From: Bdellovibrio sp. BCCA
Lineage (GTDB): Bacteria > Bdellovibrionota > Bdellovibrionia > Bdellovibrionales > Bdellovibrionaceae
DNA: 64,000 nt
NCBI RefSeq assembly: GCF_037996825.1
Contig: NZ_JBBNAC010000001.1
Location: 372,001 to 436,000 of the forward strand
Reading direction: 5' to 3'
The position numbers were made by a program, and so were the translations under genes. The notes under the pieces are model-generated. The model had not been told where the DNA came from. It did not search any database and saw nothing but the letters and a program-made list of their open reading frames with translations. This document shows, in pieces, positions 17,041 through 26,059 of the stretch; position 1 is the first letter of the stretch, and every line of letters starts with the position of its first letter.

Positions 17041-17514
17041 ATGGAGATGGAAATAACTGATAATCGCAGGGACGTGAAGGTTGCCGATATCAAGTCAATC
17101 AAACCCATGCTTGAAAAAAGACGCCTGAAAGTTTTGGTGATTGATGATAGCTCGGACTCCGTCATTTTGATGTCACACATTTTAGATCACTACAATTGTG
17201 ATATTACGGTGGCCTATGACGGTCAGGATGCGGTTCCGCTATTGATGAATCGTGAATTCGACTTGGTCGTGCTGGATTGGCGTATGCCAGACATGGGTGG
17301 CAAAGAAACACTGGAACTGATTGATCGTCTTCTGGTGGATAGAAAAGTTAGAAAACTGCGTTCACAAATTCCTGTCGTGATTTACTCGGCTCACAAAGAG
17401 TCCGAAGTAGATCGTCCCTTTGTGCAGAAGTTTGAATTTGTGGGCTTTGTAGATAAGCGCCAGGGCTATAGCAAAATGATGAAATCTCTCAGCGAGATCT
17501 TGCGCTTTATTTAA
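17041..17514 (+). CDS. Stand-alone response regulator (REC domain)
   Basis: A 157-residue receiver protein with AAGGAG upstream of the ATG. The first 28 residues are charged and not part of the fold. Then come VLVIDDSSDS (about 32), the phospho-acceptor in LVVLDWRMPDMGG (about 80), VVIYSAH with serine at the Thr/Ser position, and the conserved lysine in FVDKRQ (about 143). A longer loop than usual between strand 3 and strand 4 (LIDRLLVDRKVRKLRSQ) is notable. A strong terminator follows. The partner kinase is not in the window. Confidence 0.85.
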   Translation: MEMEITDNRRDVKVADIKSIKPMLEKRRLKVLVIDDSSDSVILMSHILDHYNCDITVAYDGQDAVPLLMNREFDLVVLDWRMPDMGGKETLELIDRLLVDRKVRKLRSQIPVVIYSAHKESEVDRPFVQKFEFVGFVDKRQGYSKMMKSLSEILRFI

Positions 17515-17532
17515 AAATTGAAAATTGGAATT

Positions 17533-17560
17533 AAAGTGAAGGCTTGTGCCTTCACTTTTT
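17533..17560 (+). terminator. Rho-independent terminator
   Basis: An 11-bp perfect stem, AAAGTGAAGGC (17533-17543) and GCCTTCACTTT (17548-17558), with a TTGT loop and a T-run. It ends the receiver-protein transcript and, being symmetric, may also serve the converging VOC gene. Confidence 0.9.
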
Positions 17561-17575
17561 GCGTCGAAATCTCTT

Positions 17576-18004
17576 CTACCAAGTGAGTTTTACGGAGTCG
17601 GCAGAGCGTTTTGCAGGCCCGTGAAAGACAGCTTCAATATTGTTGCCATCGGGATCAATCACAAAAGCGGCATAGTAGCCAGGATGATAAGGTCGATTGC
17701 CAGGAGCGCCATTGTCTTTTCCGCCGGCTTTTAACGCAGCTTCATAAAAAGCCTTCACCATATTTTCATCTTTGGCTTGAAAAGCCAAATGAGTGCGGCC
17801 GGTCAGAGCGCCTGCCGATGCTCGGCTTTCTTTGGAGGAAATAAAGAGTTCGTCAATCCAGAAATAATCTTCGCCTTGACCGCCTAAAGGAACTTGCAAA
17901 GCTTCAAAAACAGAAAAATAAAATTTTTTACTGGCTTCAAGGTCACGTACGACAAGTTGAATATGATCAATCAAACGGCCACGATGAATTTCGTTTACTT
18001 CCAT
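17576..18004 (-). CDS. VOC-family (glyoxalase/bleomycin-resistance-like) protein
   Basis: A 142-residue vicinal-oxygen-chelate protein. The start is placed at the ATG preceded by AAGGAG six bases upstream, nine codons inside the longest frame. The two beta-alpha-beta-beta-beta modules are visible: IDHIQLVVRDLEASKKFYFSVFEAL (residues about 12-36, read in two parts) and HLAFQAKDENMVKAFYEAALKAGG, ending in YYAAFVIDPDGNNIEAVFH, the classic VOC C-terminal pattern. Candidate metal ligands are the His of DHIQ, the His of RTHLAF and the Glu of NIEAV. Substrate is unknown. Confidence 0.85.
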   Translation of the reverse strand: MEVNEIHRGRLIDHIQLVVRDLEASKKFYFSVFEALQVPLGGQGEDYFWIDELFISSKESRASAGALTGRTHLAFQAKDENMVKAFYEAALKAGGKDNGAPGNRPYHPGYYAAFVIDPDGNNIEAVFHGPAKRSADSVKLTW

Positions 18005-18068
18005 GGAATCTCCTTGCTGAGTTGATTTCAACAGAGGAGATCCAGGTAGTCATTGCGCAGAATGTAGA

Positions 18069-19022
18069 TTAAGTTTCGAGAACAAAATCCCAGCGGATTT
18101 TTACAGTGCCGTCACCCTCGATGATTCCTTTGGGAGGATTCGGGAAGGGAGCAGCTGCGCGGAAGGCTTCGATGGCGGCATCATCTAAATCGCGCACGCC
18201 CGAGTCACTTAAGACTTGCACGCGCACAAGAGTGCCTTTGTCATTTAATACGATCATCAATTTCGTGATGCGATCCTGATTTGTTGCTGCAGGAGCGCGG
18301 CCTTCTTTAAAGAGCTTCGAAAGTTTTTCGCGCACGCGGCCTTCCCAGTGTTGAGAAAGTTGGCGGCGAATGCGGTTGTAGTAAGAATAATATTTAAATT
18401 CACGCGTGTTCAAAACCGTTTCAAGGCCTGCTTCGACGTCTTTGATATAGTCATTCGTTTGGCTTGTCTCGGCACCCGTACCGGTGTTTTGATCACCGTT
18501 GCCTCGACCTTCGCCTAGACCGGCCTGTTTGTCGGCGACTTTTTGTCTTTCCAACGCTTCGCTGGCATCAAAACCTTTGAAAAGATCTTTGGCGATGTGC
18601 TTTTTAGATTCTTCTTCTTTGACGACATTCTTATGTTTGCCATCGCCTTTAGGTCCAGTTTTTTCTGGAGCTGCCTTCTTCACGTTTTGAAATTGGCCAT
18701 GAACTTTGGCGACCGTTTGCTTTTGCACTTTTTGGTTTTTGGCGCTCAAAAAGCGTGCGTTTTCCGGAGCCTCTTCGTTGGTTGAAGTCTCGTTTTGTTC
18801 TACGATTTGATTGGCAGGAAGAAGTGCTTTTTTCTTAGCTAACTCTTCCACTTGCGCCATTTTTTGCAGGTCTTCCGGGCTCAGAAAATTGATGCTCACT
18901 GTTTCAGTCTTTTTCGGAGCTTCAGGAGAGAGTCGGTCCACTACAAGCAGTGTCCCAACCACCAAGATGTGGAAGACTATCGAAAGTAGCACATACATTC
19001 TGAAAGACGGTGACTTCATCAT
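18069..19022 (-). CDS. TonB-like energy transducer / TonB C-terminal family protein
   Basis: A 317-residue inner-membrane-anchored periplasmic protein. A single N-terminal transmembrane segment (LLSIVFHILVVGTLLVV, about residues 12-28) has the histidine typical of TonB anchors. A long Lys/Glu/Gln-rich linker with little order follows (about 40-210). The C-terminal domain (about 220-317) contains YYNRIRRQLSQHWEGRVREK and VQVLSDSGVRDLDDAAIEAFRAAAPFPNPP, split here, which is the TonB/TolA C-terminal signature. No ExbB/ExbD genes are adjacent. It is divergent from the PP2C gene. Two adjacent ATGs both fit the GAGG ribosome site. Confidence 0.82.
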   Translation of the reverse strand: MMKSPSFRMYVLLSIVFHILVVGTLLVVDRLSPEAPKKTETVSINFLSPEDLQKMAQVEELAKKKALLPANQIVEQNETSTNEEAPENARFLSAKNQKVQKQTVAKVHGQFQNVKKAAPEKTGPKGDGKHKNVVKEEESKKHIAKDLFKGFDASEALERQKVADKQAGLGEGRGNGDQNTGTGAETSQTNDYIKDVEAGLETVLNTREFKYYSYYNRIRRQLSQHWEGRVREKLSKLFKEGRAPAATNQDRITKLMIVLNDKGTLVRVQVLSDSGVRDLDDAAIEAFRAAAPFPNPPKGIIEGDGTVKIRWDFVLET

Positions 19023-19156
19023 ACGACCTCACCCCTTTCTATCGGTAGTATGACACTTTAAATTAAGCTGATGGTGAACCAGACGCGAAGAATGCGACCC
19101 AAGTCCAGGACCAGACTTTGACTCCTTTGTCGCCTTTGGGTGAAAATGAAACATCT

Positions 19157-19882
19157 ATGAAATTTGACTCTTGGTATCTGACAGATAAAGGGCTACGACG
19201 CGATTCAAATCAGGATTCTTGTCTTATCAATAGAGAGCTGGGGCTCTTTATCGTGGCAGATGGAATGGGCGGTCATTCAGGCGGCGAAGTCGCTTCCAGT
19301 ATGGCTGTGGAGACGGTGGAAGAAATCATGCTTCAGCCGGATGCCGTAAAAAAATCTCCGCGCGAAATGATTTTGCTCGCCTACGAAGAAGCGTCGAAAA
19401 GAATTTTCGATAAAGCGGCGAATGAACGTCCTGAGCTTGCGGGCATGGGAACGACGATGGTGATGTCGTACATTCGCGGCAAGCATTTGTATGTGGGAAA
19501 TGTCGGGGATTCTCGTTGTTATTTATTTAAGCGTCCCCATCTTTGGCAGATCACTGAAGATCATTCGTTATTGAATGAACAACTGCGCGCGGGCGTGATG
19601 AGCGAAGAACAAGTGCGCCAATTCGTGGGACGAAACGTCATCACACGCAGTGTGGGATATGAGCGCGATGTCTATCCAGATATCATCGAAAGAGAGATTT
19701 TCCCTGGGGAAATGTTCTTGATGTGTTCAGACGGACTTTCAGGTTTGGTTGACGATAAAAGAATTTCTGAAATTTTGAATCAAAATACACCTGACAAAAT
19801 AGTTAAAGCGTGTGTAGAACAAGCTCTAGCCAATGGCGGCGACGACAACGTTACAGTCATGCTACTGCATTTTCATGAATAG
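19157..19882 (+). CDS. PP2C-family Ser/Thr protein phosphatase (Stp1 type)
   Basis: A 241-residue PPM/PP2C phosphatase that would dephosphorylate Ser/Thr-phosphorylated proteins in the cytoplasm using two metal ions. Motifs appear in order: LTDKGLRRDSNQDS (about residue 7), FIVADGMGGHSGGEVAS (about 31), GMGTTMV, VGNVGDSRCYLF (about 118), TEDHSLLNEQL (about 136), MCSDGLSGLVD (about 193) and GGDDNVTVM at the end. Metal-binding aspartates are all present. The start is uncertain: a TTG 39 bases upstream extends the frame but adds non-homologous residues. It lies 34 bp before the M23 peptidase gene, so they may be co-transcribed. Confidence 0.9.
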   Translation: MKFDSWYLTDKGLRRDSNQDSCLINRELGLFIVADGMGGHSGGEVASSMAVETVEEIMLQPDAVKKSPREMILLAYEEASKRIFDKAANERPELAGMGTTMVMSYIRGKHLYVGNVGDSRCYLFKRPHLWQITEDHSLLNEQLRAGVMSEEQVRQFVGRNVITRSVGYERDVYPDIIEREIFPGEMFLMCSDGLSGLVDDKRISEILNQNTPDKIVKACVEQALANGGDDNVTVMLLHFHE

Positions 19883-19916
19883 AATTTTTTTAGTTTTATG
19901 TTGAGGAGTCTCGGAG

Positions 19917-20921
19917 TTGGATAAAAAGAAGGTGACGCTGTTTATTGTGAGCAATCAGACGGGAAAAACCCGTAAGATTGTGCTCTCGGCTGCCTGGCTT
20001 AAAGCCATCTCTTTTATTTCTGCTGTTATCATCATTATTTTTGCCGCGGGTCTTGTGGATTATTTCGGTTTGCTTTTGCAAGCCATGGAAAATAAACGTC
20101 TCAAAGCGGAAAATGCGCAACTCATCAAACAATTCCAAGTCGTTGAAAGTAAAGTGAGTGCCTTGGAAAATTCTTTGGAGCGCGTAAAAACATTCACGAC
20201 AAAATTGAAATTGATCACGAACGTCGATGCGGAAGACCGTATCACGAAACTGACGATGGGACCCAAACCAGCGGCAGGACAACAAGTTGAAGAGTATGAA
20301 CCGATGGAACAACGTCAGGAAAATGAAGAACTGGCGGCTCAGGATCAGGTTTTTGCGAATAAAAAACCTCTTAATGATCAAGTCGGTGAATTGGCTAACG
20401 AAAACGCGGATAAAGATTATGCCTCTTTGGTGGTGCGTATTGATAAGGCCGTCAAAGAGACTCAGCTTAAAGAGCAAAGTGTGATCGACTTGTGGGAGAG
20501 TTTATCAGAACGTCAAAGTTTGTTGAACTCGACTCCTAACATGAAACCGGCAAAAGGTTGGATTACGTCTCGTTTTGGATATCGTGTTTCTCCATTCTCG
20601 GGAAAAACAGCACTGCATGCCGGTCTTGATATCGCCGCGGCTCCCGGATCTCCAGTGTATGCGCCAGCTGATGGGGTTGTCGTGTTTGCAAGTTACGATG
20701 AGTCTTATGGAAAACTGATCACGATTGACTATGGTTATGGTGTGACGACTCGTTTTGGTCACTTGTCACAAATTTATGTGCAAGTCGGTCAGCGAGTGAA
20801 TAAGTGGGATGTTGTGGGGGCTGTCGGAAATACAGGTCGTTCGACGGGTCCGCATCTTCACTATGAAGTTCGTATTAATGGAACGGCTGTTGATCCTATC
20901 AACTATATCCTCGATGAATAA
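19917..20921 (+). CDS. M23-family (LytM) murein endopeptidase with membrane anchor
   Basis: A 334-residue protein starting at TTG with GAGGAG eight bases upstream. An N-terminal transmembrane segment (AISFISAVIIIIFAAGLVDYF, residues about 28-48, split) is followed by a coiled coil (about 52-90) and an acidic linker. The C-terminal LytM domain (about 215-330) has both zinc motifs: HAGLDIA (about 232) and HLHYE (about 312), so it should be an active zinc peptidase. This layout fits cell-wall remodelling at the periplasmic face of the inner membrane, relevant to division or to prey-wall entry. Upstream is the PP2C gene. Confidence 0.92.
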   Translation: MDKKKVTLFIVSNQTGKTRKIVLSAAWLKAISFISAVIIIIFAAGLVDYFGLLLQAMENKRLKAENAQLIKQFQVVESKVSALENSLERVKTFTTKLKLITNVDAEDRITKLTMGPKPAAGQQVEEYEPMEQRQENEELAAQDQVFANKKPLNDQVGELANENADKDYASLVVRIDKAVKETQLKEQSVIDLWESLSERQSLLNSTPNMKPAKGWITSRFGYRVSPFSGKTALHAGLDIAAAPGSPVYAPADGVVVFASYDESYGKLITIDYGYGVTTRFGHLSQIYVQVGQRVNKWDVVGAVGNTGRSTGPHLHYEVRINGTAVDPINYILDE

Positions 20922-20990
20922 AGTTCTTTGTTAAATACCAGAACCTCTGTCGCTTTATTGGGAGTACAATAAAGTATATTCGAGGTTCCA

Positions 20991-21590
20991 ATGAAAACTT
21001 TGATTTTTCTTTTGAGTTTTCTATTTGTGATTGTGTCGGCAAACGCCGCTTTACCTCCACAGTTTTCAGAGTGTTTGCGCGAAAATAGCGGCACCGTTAT
21101 GACGGTGACCGATTTAAAAGCCATCTCTTTGCTTTCCCGAGTGACTTATTGTCAGAACCAGGTGGGTATCGTCGGAAAAACAGAAACGATGGATCTGCTT
21201 CGAAGTCCGAATATTCAAGTCGGTATTTCTTTAAGCAAAACCACTTATTCACAGCTGGATTTGATGGATTTGGCGTCTTCCGGAAGCTATGTGCTTTATG
21301 TCGATAGCGGTCGTCTGACTCGCGATAATTTGATCGCGTTGGCGCAAGCGAATGTGCAGTTGGTTGTCATGACGGCGACGTCGGGACTTTCAAAAGCAGA
21401 TTTGCTGGCGATCGCGGCGGCCAAGCCGTTTATTCTTAATGTGAATTCTGCGGTATCCCGAGTCGATTTGCGGGACTATGTGACGGCAGGGGTGCAGGTG
21501 GTGATACGAACCTCCCAGTCGGGCCTTTCGCGTGCTGATATTATCGATGTGGCGCAGGTGAATTCTGAGATGGTGACGATCATGCCCTAA
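20991..21590 (+). CDS. Secreted protein made of short tandem LS-x-x-D-L repeats
   Basis: A 199-residue protein with a signal peptide (MKTLIFLLSFLFVIVSANA). Two cysteines lie in the N-terminal part (SECLREN and VTYCQNQ). From about residue 85 the sequence falls into five repeats of 21-27 residues, each beginning with LSKADLLAIA-like text (YSQLDLMDLA, LTRDNLIALA, LSKADLLAIA, VSRVDLRDYV, LSRADIIDVA) and followed by a hydrophobic strand such as VQLVVMTA or PFILNVNSA. Each unit therefore looks like one helix plus one strand, suggesting a small solenoid. I do not recognise the family. A strong terminator follows. Confidence 0.75.
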   Translation: MKTLIFLLSFLFVIVSANAALPPQFSECLRENSGTVMTVTDLKAISLLSRVTYCQNQVGIVGKTETMDLLRSPNIQVGISLSKTTYSQLDLMDLASSGSYVLYVDSGRLTRDNLIALAQANVQLVVMTATSGLSKADLLAIAAAKPFILNVNSAVSRVDLRDYVTAGVQVVIRTSQSGLSRADIIDVAQVNSEMVTIMP

Positions 21591-21594
21591 AAAT

Positions 21595-21624
21595 AAAAAA
21601 GGCTCTCGGATGAGAGCCTTTTTT
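21595..21624. terminator. Bidirectional rho-independent terminator
   Basis: GGCTCTC and GAGAGCC with a GGAT loop, flanked by an A-run on one side and a T-run on the other, so it can act on both strands. It ends the repeat-protein gene and the converging 733-residue secreted-protein gene. Confidence 0.9.
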
Positions 21625-21648
21625 ATTCAAAATTTGAAGTTCTGGATA

Positions 21649-23850
21649 TTACTGATTCATCACAGAAACAGCAGGCATTGGACATTGCAATTCTTTGAGC
21701 TTTTTGCTCACAAGAGTTGCGTCAGCTTGATAGCCTTTTCTTACCAAAGTGGCTTTGGCCTGGTTTACGATAGATTCTCTGTAAGTCGTTCCGTTCAATT
21801 GGCCGTAACCACGGCAAGCAATGACAACTGAAGAATCCATTTTTACATCCAATACAGGGTCAATCATGTCACAGAAGAATTGAACTGCGCCCAAGTGATC
21901 AATCGCTGCAGACCAATCCAACCAAGCAGATTCAAGTTTTTGACAAACAAGCTCTTGCTCGCGTGAGCCAACTGGAAGCTCTGTCAAGTTGATGTTACCA
22001 AGAACTTGAGAAATTTTATTGGCTTCAACTTGCGCTTTTGGATCCGTGTATGGAGTTCCACCGACAGTGTATTTGATGTGTTTTCCACGGCCTGCATCTG
22101 TCAAACTGTAAGAGTCGTTGCGCACTTCTCTCATGCCAGTGATGAAAGCTGAAACAGCTTGGTCATGCATTGATTTTGTGTGGTTGATCCACGCCAACAC
22201 TGGTGGAGTGCCCCAAGACCAAGCACTGCGAGAACCGAAAAGACCGGATTTCAAGTTGACCATACGTTGCGCAAGTTCAGAGCGGTCGATAATTGAATTA
22301 TCCTTTGCAAGTTCTTGCATCGCTTTTTCAACACGTTTGATGGTTACTTTCTCAACTTCAATACGGTTGAATTGAATTTTCCATTGACGGTATTCAGCGC
22401 TTCTTGAAAGTTCTGTTTCAAGATCTGATTTTGATTTGTTAACAACAGCACCCGTCATTGAAATAGACTGACGAACGCCTGACAACCAAGAGCGACCCGC
22501 TTGAGCACAAAGTTTCAAAGCGTTTTCATCTTCAGAGGATTTCGCCGCGTAATCAGCGATTTTCTTCATCGAAGTCGCATGCAATGTCGCCATTGTTACG
22601 GATTGAAGTTTTTGCGCGCGGTCACCTTGAGCTGTAGCCGCTTGAAGGTTCAAGAAAGCTGATGCTGGGAATGTTTTGCCGTCTCTTGCCCAGTTCACAA
22701 GCTCGTTAGATAGAGTACAAACCATCACGTCGTCGTTGTTTTGACCGATTTGTTGTTCCACTGTCGCAAGGTCCGCACGGTCACTTGCCAATTGGTTCTC
22801 AACCGCTTCAGAAACTTTTGTCGCTGTGTCTCTGTATTTCAAAAGAGCCGACAACTCACGAGAAGGGTTTGCGAATTTTGCGTTGTAAAGATCTACGCTT
22901 TGTTCAAGCTCTTGTGTAATCTTGTCGATCTTACCACTTTGAGCCAATTGCATGAAGCGCACTTTCTTAGCCACTTTCGTGAACTGACATGTATTTTGAA
23001 GAACCGCTTTACGGTGTTCAGGATTTGTCATGTCCAAAGTATTTTGATCGATCATTTTCGCAACGGCAGAAATACCGCTTGTTGCAATCGCACCACCAAG
23101 AACAAACGGAAGAGCTGGAGCCAAAGCCGCACTCATCGAAACCGCGAAAAGAGCATAAGGCGCCATACCGTTGATCACGTCATTCAAAGCCAAAAGAACT
23201 TTACCTGTCGACATAGTTTGACGACCGCACTTTGAATTTAGGAACGAATTGTTATTAACGATGTCACCCAAGTTACCCACGGCTTGCAAAGCCGCTGTCA
23301 TGGATTGATCGATTTGATTTGTGTTCACAGCGTTTGGATCTTGTGTGTCCATGATCTTTTGCAAAACACCGATGCTTTCCTTGATCGCATTTCCGTTGTC
23401 TTCCAAAGATTTCGCTGACGGAGTTCCTGAACACTCCGGAGACGCCTTCACTTCTTTATTTAAAGCATCAATCGCCGCAATCAATTCTGAATGAGGGCGG
23501 TTGTCAAAAAGAGGACAGCTATAAGCTTCAGGAACTCTTGCTGCGTTCATCTTCGTTCCCGCTTGAGGGCGAGTTGCCGGAGCAGTAGATGTGGATCGAG
23601 TCGAACCGTTGTTGCCATTGTTCGGGCGCGTATTATTATTGTTGTTATTGTTTGAAGACCCTGTCGATGGCATCGTTGGATTTGTGGGGCTTAAACCCGT
23701 ATCGTCATCGCTGTTATCCTCAGGAAATAAATCCAGTGGAAAAGAAGCCGTTCCTGTCTTCGCCCATACCATATGAGGGGAGTGCGGAAGGATGAAACTT
23801 GCTGCCAAGGCAAAGATCATTGTACTTCGCTTAACGTTCTTGAAGTTCAT
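21649..23850 (-). CDS. Large secreted protein, unknown, Asn-rich linker
   Basis: A 733-residue protein with a long signal peptide (about residues 1-30, ending HMVWA). It then has a low-complexity Asn/Thr/Ser-rich linker including a run of seven asparagines (about 67-73). The body is mostly helical, with a hydrophobic segment (YALFAVSMSAALAPALPFVLGG, around residue 232, split here) that may insert into a membrane, and long charged helices likely to form coiled coils. Eight or more cysteines are spread along it (YSCPLF, PECSG, SKCGR, NTCQF, MVCTL, LVCQK, FFCDM, ELQCPM), pointing to an oxidising compartment. I recognise no domain. Confidence 0.7.
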   Translation of the reverse strand: MNFKNVKRSTMIFALAASFILPHSPHMVWAKTGTASFPLDLFPEDNSDDDTGLSPTNPTMPSTGSSNNNNNNNTRPNNGNNGSTRSTSTAPATRPQAGTKMNAARVPEAYSCPLFDNRPHSELIAAIDALNKEVKASPECSGTPSAKSLEDNGNAIKESIGVLQKIMDTQDPNAVNTNQIDQSMTAALQAVGNLGDIVNNNSFLNSKCGRQTMSTGKVLLALNDVINGMAPYALFAVSMSAALAPALPFVLGGAIATSGISAVAKMIDQNTLDMTNPEHRKAVLQNTCQFTKVAKKVRFMQLAQSGKIDKITQELEQSVDLYNAKFANPSRELSALLKYRDTATKVSEAVENQLASDRADLATVEQQIGQNNDDVMVCTLSNELVNWARDGKTFPASAFLNLQAATAQGDRAQKLQSVTMATLHATSMKKIADYAAKSSEDENALKLCAQAGRSWLSGVRQSISMTGAVVNKSKSDLETELSRSAEYRQWKIQFNRIEVEKVTIKRVEKAMQELAKDNSIIDRSELAQRMVNLKSGLFGSRSAWSWGTPPVLAWINHTKSMHDQAVSAFITGMREVRNDSYSLTDAGRGKHIKYTVGGTPYTDPKAQVEANKISQVLGNINLTELPVGSREQELVCQKLESAWLDWSAAIDHLGAVQFFCDMIDPVLDVKMDSSVVIACRGYGQLNGTTYRESIVNQAKATLVRKGYQADATLVSKKLKELQCPMPAVSVMNQ

Positions 23851-24203
23851 AGGGTCTCCATTTGTTTAACTTTTCGCCAAGTAACTTTTTTTGCGTGTCA
23901 TTTTGAGGCACTCCTCATCGCTTGAGTGATCCTAAGTTCTCGGAATCACACTGCTCTGTTAAAACACCTTTTCACAACACGACTGTTCGATCGCTGCAAA
24001 GTGCAAGGGTGATGCTAGGATGATTCGTTTTGAAACAAACCCTGAAAACAGTCTAAGGTCGTGTCACAAAATATTGTCAGCCGAAGTTTCTATAGACGCT
24101 TTTTGACCTCGAACACGGCAATACATTGTTAATTGCTTATTATCTTTAATTTAAGCGGACTTTGCGTCCATTGGATGGAACGCTCTTTGAAGAGGGTATA
24201 GGT
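23851..24203. other. Intergenic region, divergent promoter area
   Basis: About 350 bp between two divergent secreted-protein genes. It should hold both promoters; no confident sigma-70 boxes, operator repeats or terminator were identified. Confidence 0.35.
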
Positions 24204-24749
24204 ATGAGATTGATCATGTCTTTTCTCTTTTTAATAGGTTTCACATGCCCATGCATGGCAAAGGTGGATTTGAAGTCCACAAAAAGACTTATTATTCCTG
24301 AAGATAAAGTCACTCCAAAGATCACTCAAGCCGATGTCGCGAAAGTCGTTCCTCTTGATTTAAAACAAGGAGACAGTGAAGGCACCGTTCTTACTCGCAT
24401 TGCGGATAGAGGTTTCTCACTTTGGTTTAATTCAGCGGCGATGAAGGCGACAACGATTGGTCGCATTGCTGAAACAGCTCAAGAAAAACTAAAAACAGAT
24501 GTTGTTGTCCCTGCGAGCACGTCCAAAGGTGTGAGTCATAAGTTTTCCTTTAAGGTCGAGGCTTTCCAAGCTTTGGCAAAAGTGGAGTACACAGGCTGGA
24601 TGAAAGCGGCGATTAATTATGACGCCAAGGCAGCCGAAACGGATATCTTCGTAAAAGAAAAAGTATTCTCGAATAAGGATCTCGTCGTCAGTCACAAGGC
24701 GACAAAAGAGCAGGGCCTTTCTATGGTCGGTCTTGCTTGGTCTTGGTAA
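24204..24749 (+). CDS. Secreted protein of unknown function
   Basis: A 181-residue protein. The start is set at the ATG with GAGG seven to eight bases upstream; the longest frame begins at a TTG 14 codons earlier and would put extra residues in front of the signal peptide. The signal peptide is RLIMSFLFLIGFTCPCMA. The mature part has DLKQGDSEGTVLTRIADRGFSLWFN, split here, and later strands, with no cysteines after cleavage. No family is recognised. The following thiolase gene is on the same strand after 56 bp. Confidence 0.65.
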   Translation: MRLIMSFLFLIGFTCPCMAKVDLKSTKRLIIPEDKVTPKITQADVAKVVPLDLKQGDSEGTVLTRIADRGFSLWFNSAAMKATTIGRIAETAQEKLKTDVVVPASTSKGVSHKFSFKVEAFQALAKVEYTGWMKAAINYDAKAAETDIFVKEKVFSNKDLVVSHKATKEQGLSMVGLAWSW

Positions 24750-24805
24750 CCATTCCTGACATTGTTATTGATTGAAAATCCCTCGACATACGTTAACCTC
24801 AACGT

Positions 24806-25987
24806 ATGGAAAAAATCGTATTTATCTCTGGAAAAAGAACTCCCTTTGGAGCATTTGGTGGATCTCTTAAGGATGTCTCTGCAACAGATCTGGGTGTGGT
24901 TGCCGCCAAGGCCACTCTGGAACAAGCCGGTCTTTCACCTGAAAAAATTGATCACGTCATTTTCGGAAACGTGGTGCAATCAGGTGCCGACGCCGCTTAT
25001 TTGCCTCGTCACATTGGACTAAAAACAGGTGTGCCTGTGAATGTCGGCGCTTTTGCCGTGAACAGACTTTGCGGAAGTGGTTTCCAATCTTGGGTGAACG
25101 CTTTGCAAATGATCCAATGCGGGGAAGCTTCGGCAGTTCTTGCTGGTGGTGTGGAGCAAATGTCTTTGATTCCTTACGTCGCTCGCAAAGTGCGCTTCGA
25201 TGGAATGCGCATGGGAAATTTCGAGTTGGAAGATTTGATGACGTCTGCTTTGACGGATGCTTACGCAAAAATGCCGATGGCTATCACAGCGGAAAACTTA
25301 GGCGAAAAATACGGCATCACTCGTGAACAGTGTGATAAGTATGCGATTCAATCACAAACTCGTTACAAAGCGGCTTTCGATAAAGGTTACTTCGCACAAG
25401 AAATAACTCCAGTGACAGTGGAAGGTCGTAAAGGAGCGGTGGTTGTTGAAAAAGACGAACATCCTAAACCAGATTCGACTTTAGAAAAACTTTCGACATT
25501 GAAATCGCTCTTTAAAAAAGACGGACTTGTGACTGCGGCGTCCGCATCGGGAATTGTCGACGGAGCTGCTTGCTCTCTTTTGATGAGTGAATCAAAAGCC
25601 AAAGAATTGGGAATGAAACCAATGGCTCGCATCGTAAGTTACGCCTCTGTCGGCTGCGACCCAACGATCATGGGTATTGGTCCTGCGGGAGCGGCACGTT
25701 TGGCTTTGCAAAGAGCCAATATGAAACTTGAGCAAATGGACTTGGTGGAAGTGAACGAAGCTTTTGCCGCTCAGTACTTAGCAGTAGAAAAAGAATTGAA
25801 ATTAGATCCAGCAAAAACAAACGTAAACGGTGGCGCGATTGCTGTTGGACATCCTTTGGGAGCTTCTGGCACACGCATCATGAATCACTTGGTTTATGAA
25901 CTTCACCGCAGAAATGCAAAGTACGCTTTAGGTTCTGCTTGTATTGGCGGTGGTCAAGGTATCGCAATAATCATCGAAAAAATCTAA
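24806..25987 (+). CDS. Thiolase (acetyl-CoA C-acyltransferase)
   Basis: A 393-residue thiolase, either degradative (cleaving 3-ketoacyl-CoA in beta-oxidation) or biosynthetic (forming acetoacetyl-CoA). The nucleophilic cysteine lies in NRLCGSGFQ (about residue 89), GGVEQMS follows (about 112), the catalytic histidine is in AVGHPLGASG (about 350), and the second cysteine is in GSACIGGGQG (about 380). Length and motif order match the family exactly. There is no clear ribosome site before the ATG, so a short or leaderless start is possible. No fatty-acid operon is adjacent; the downstream gene is a degenerate SDR protein. Confidence 0.93.
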   Translation: MEKIVFISGKRTPFGAFGGSLKDVSATDLGVVAAKATLEQAGLSPEKIDHVIFGNVVQSGADAAYLPRHIGLKTGVPVNVGAFAVNRLCGSGFQSWVNALQMIQCGEASAVLAGGVEQMSLIPYVARKVRFDGMRMGNFELEDLMTSALTDAYAKMPMAITAENLGEKYGITREQCDKYAIQSQTRYKAAFDKGYFAQEITPVTVEGRKGAVVVEKDEHPKPDSTLEKLSTLKSLFKKDGLVTAASASGIVDGAACSLLMSESKAKELGMKPMARIVSYASVGCDPTIMGIGPAGAARLALQRANMKLEQMDLVEVNEAFAAQYLAVEKELKLDPAKTNVNGGAIAVGHPLGASGTRIMNHLVYELHRRNAKYALGSACIGGGQGIAIIIEKI

Positions 25988-25989
25988 AA

Positions 25990-26047
25990 GGAACGCCGTG
26001 TCCCTCCGAAGGAGGGCTAATCAACAGATTTGAATTGCGATGCACAA
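25990..26047. repeat. Relic of the REP-like repeat, split by an insertion
   Basis: GGAACGCCGTGTCC (25990-26003) and TTTGAATTGCG (26029-26039), followed by ATGCACAA, match both ends of the REP-like repeat seen at 28173-28208, in the same orientation. About 25 bases containing a CCCTCC-GAA-GGAGGG hairpin (26002-26016) lie between them. It sits between the thiolase and SDR genes. Confidence 0.5.
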
Positions 26048-26059
26048 TATTGGAGTTAA

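Noticed and set aside
19896-20477. 193-codon frame antisense to the M23 peptidase gene
   Set aside because: A shadow of the peptidase coding frame: Phe/Arg/His-rich, with no ribosome site or domain.
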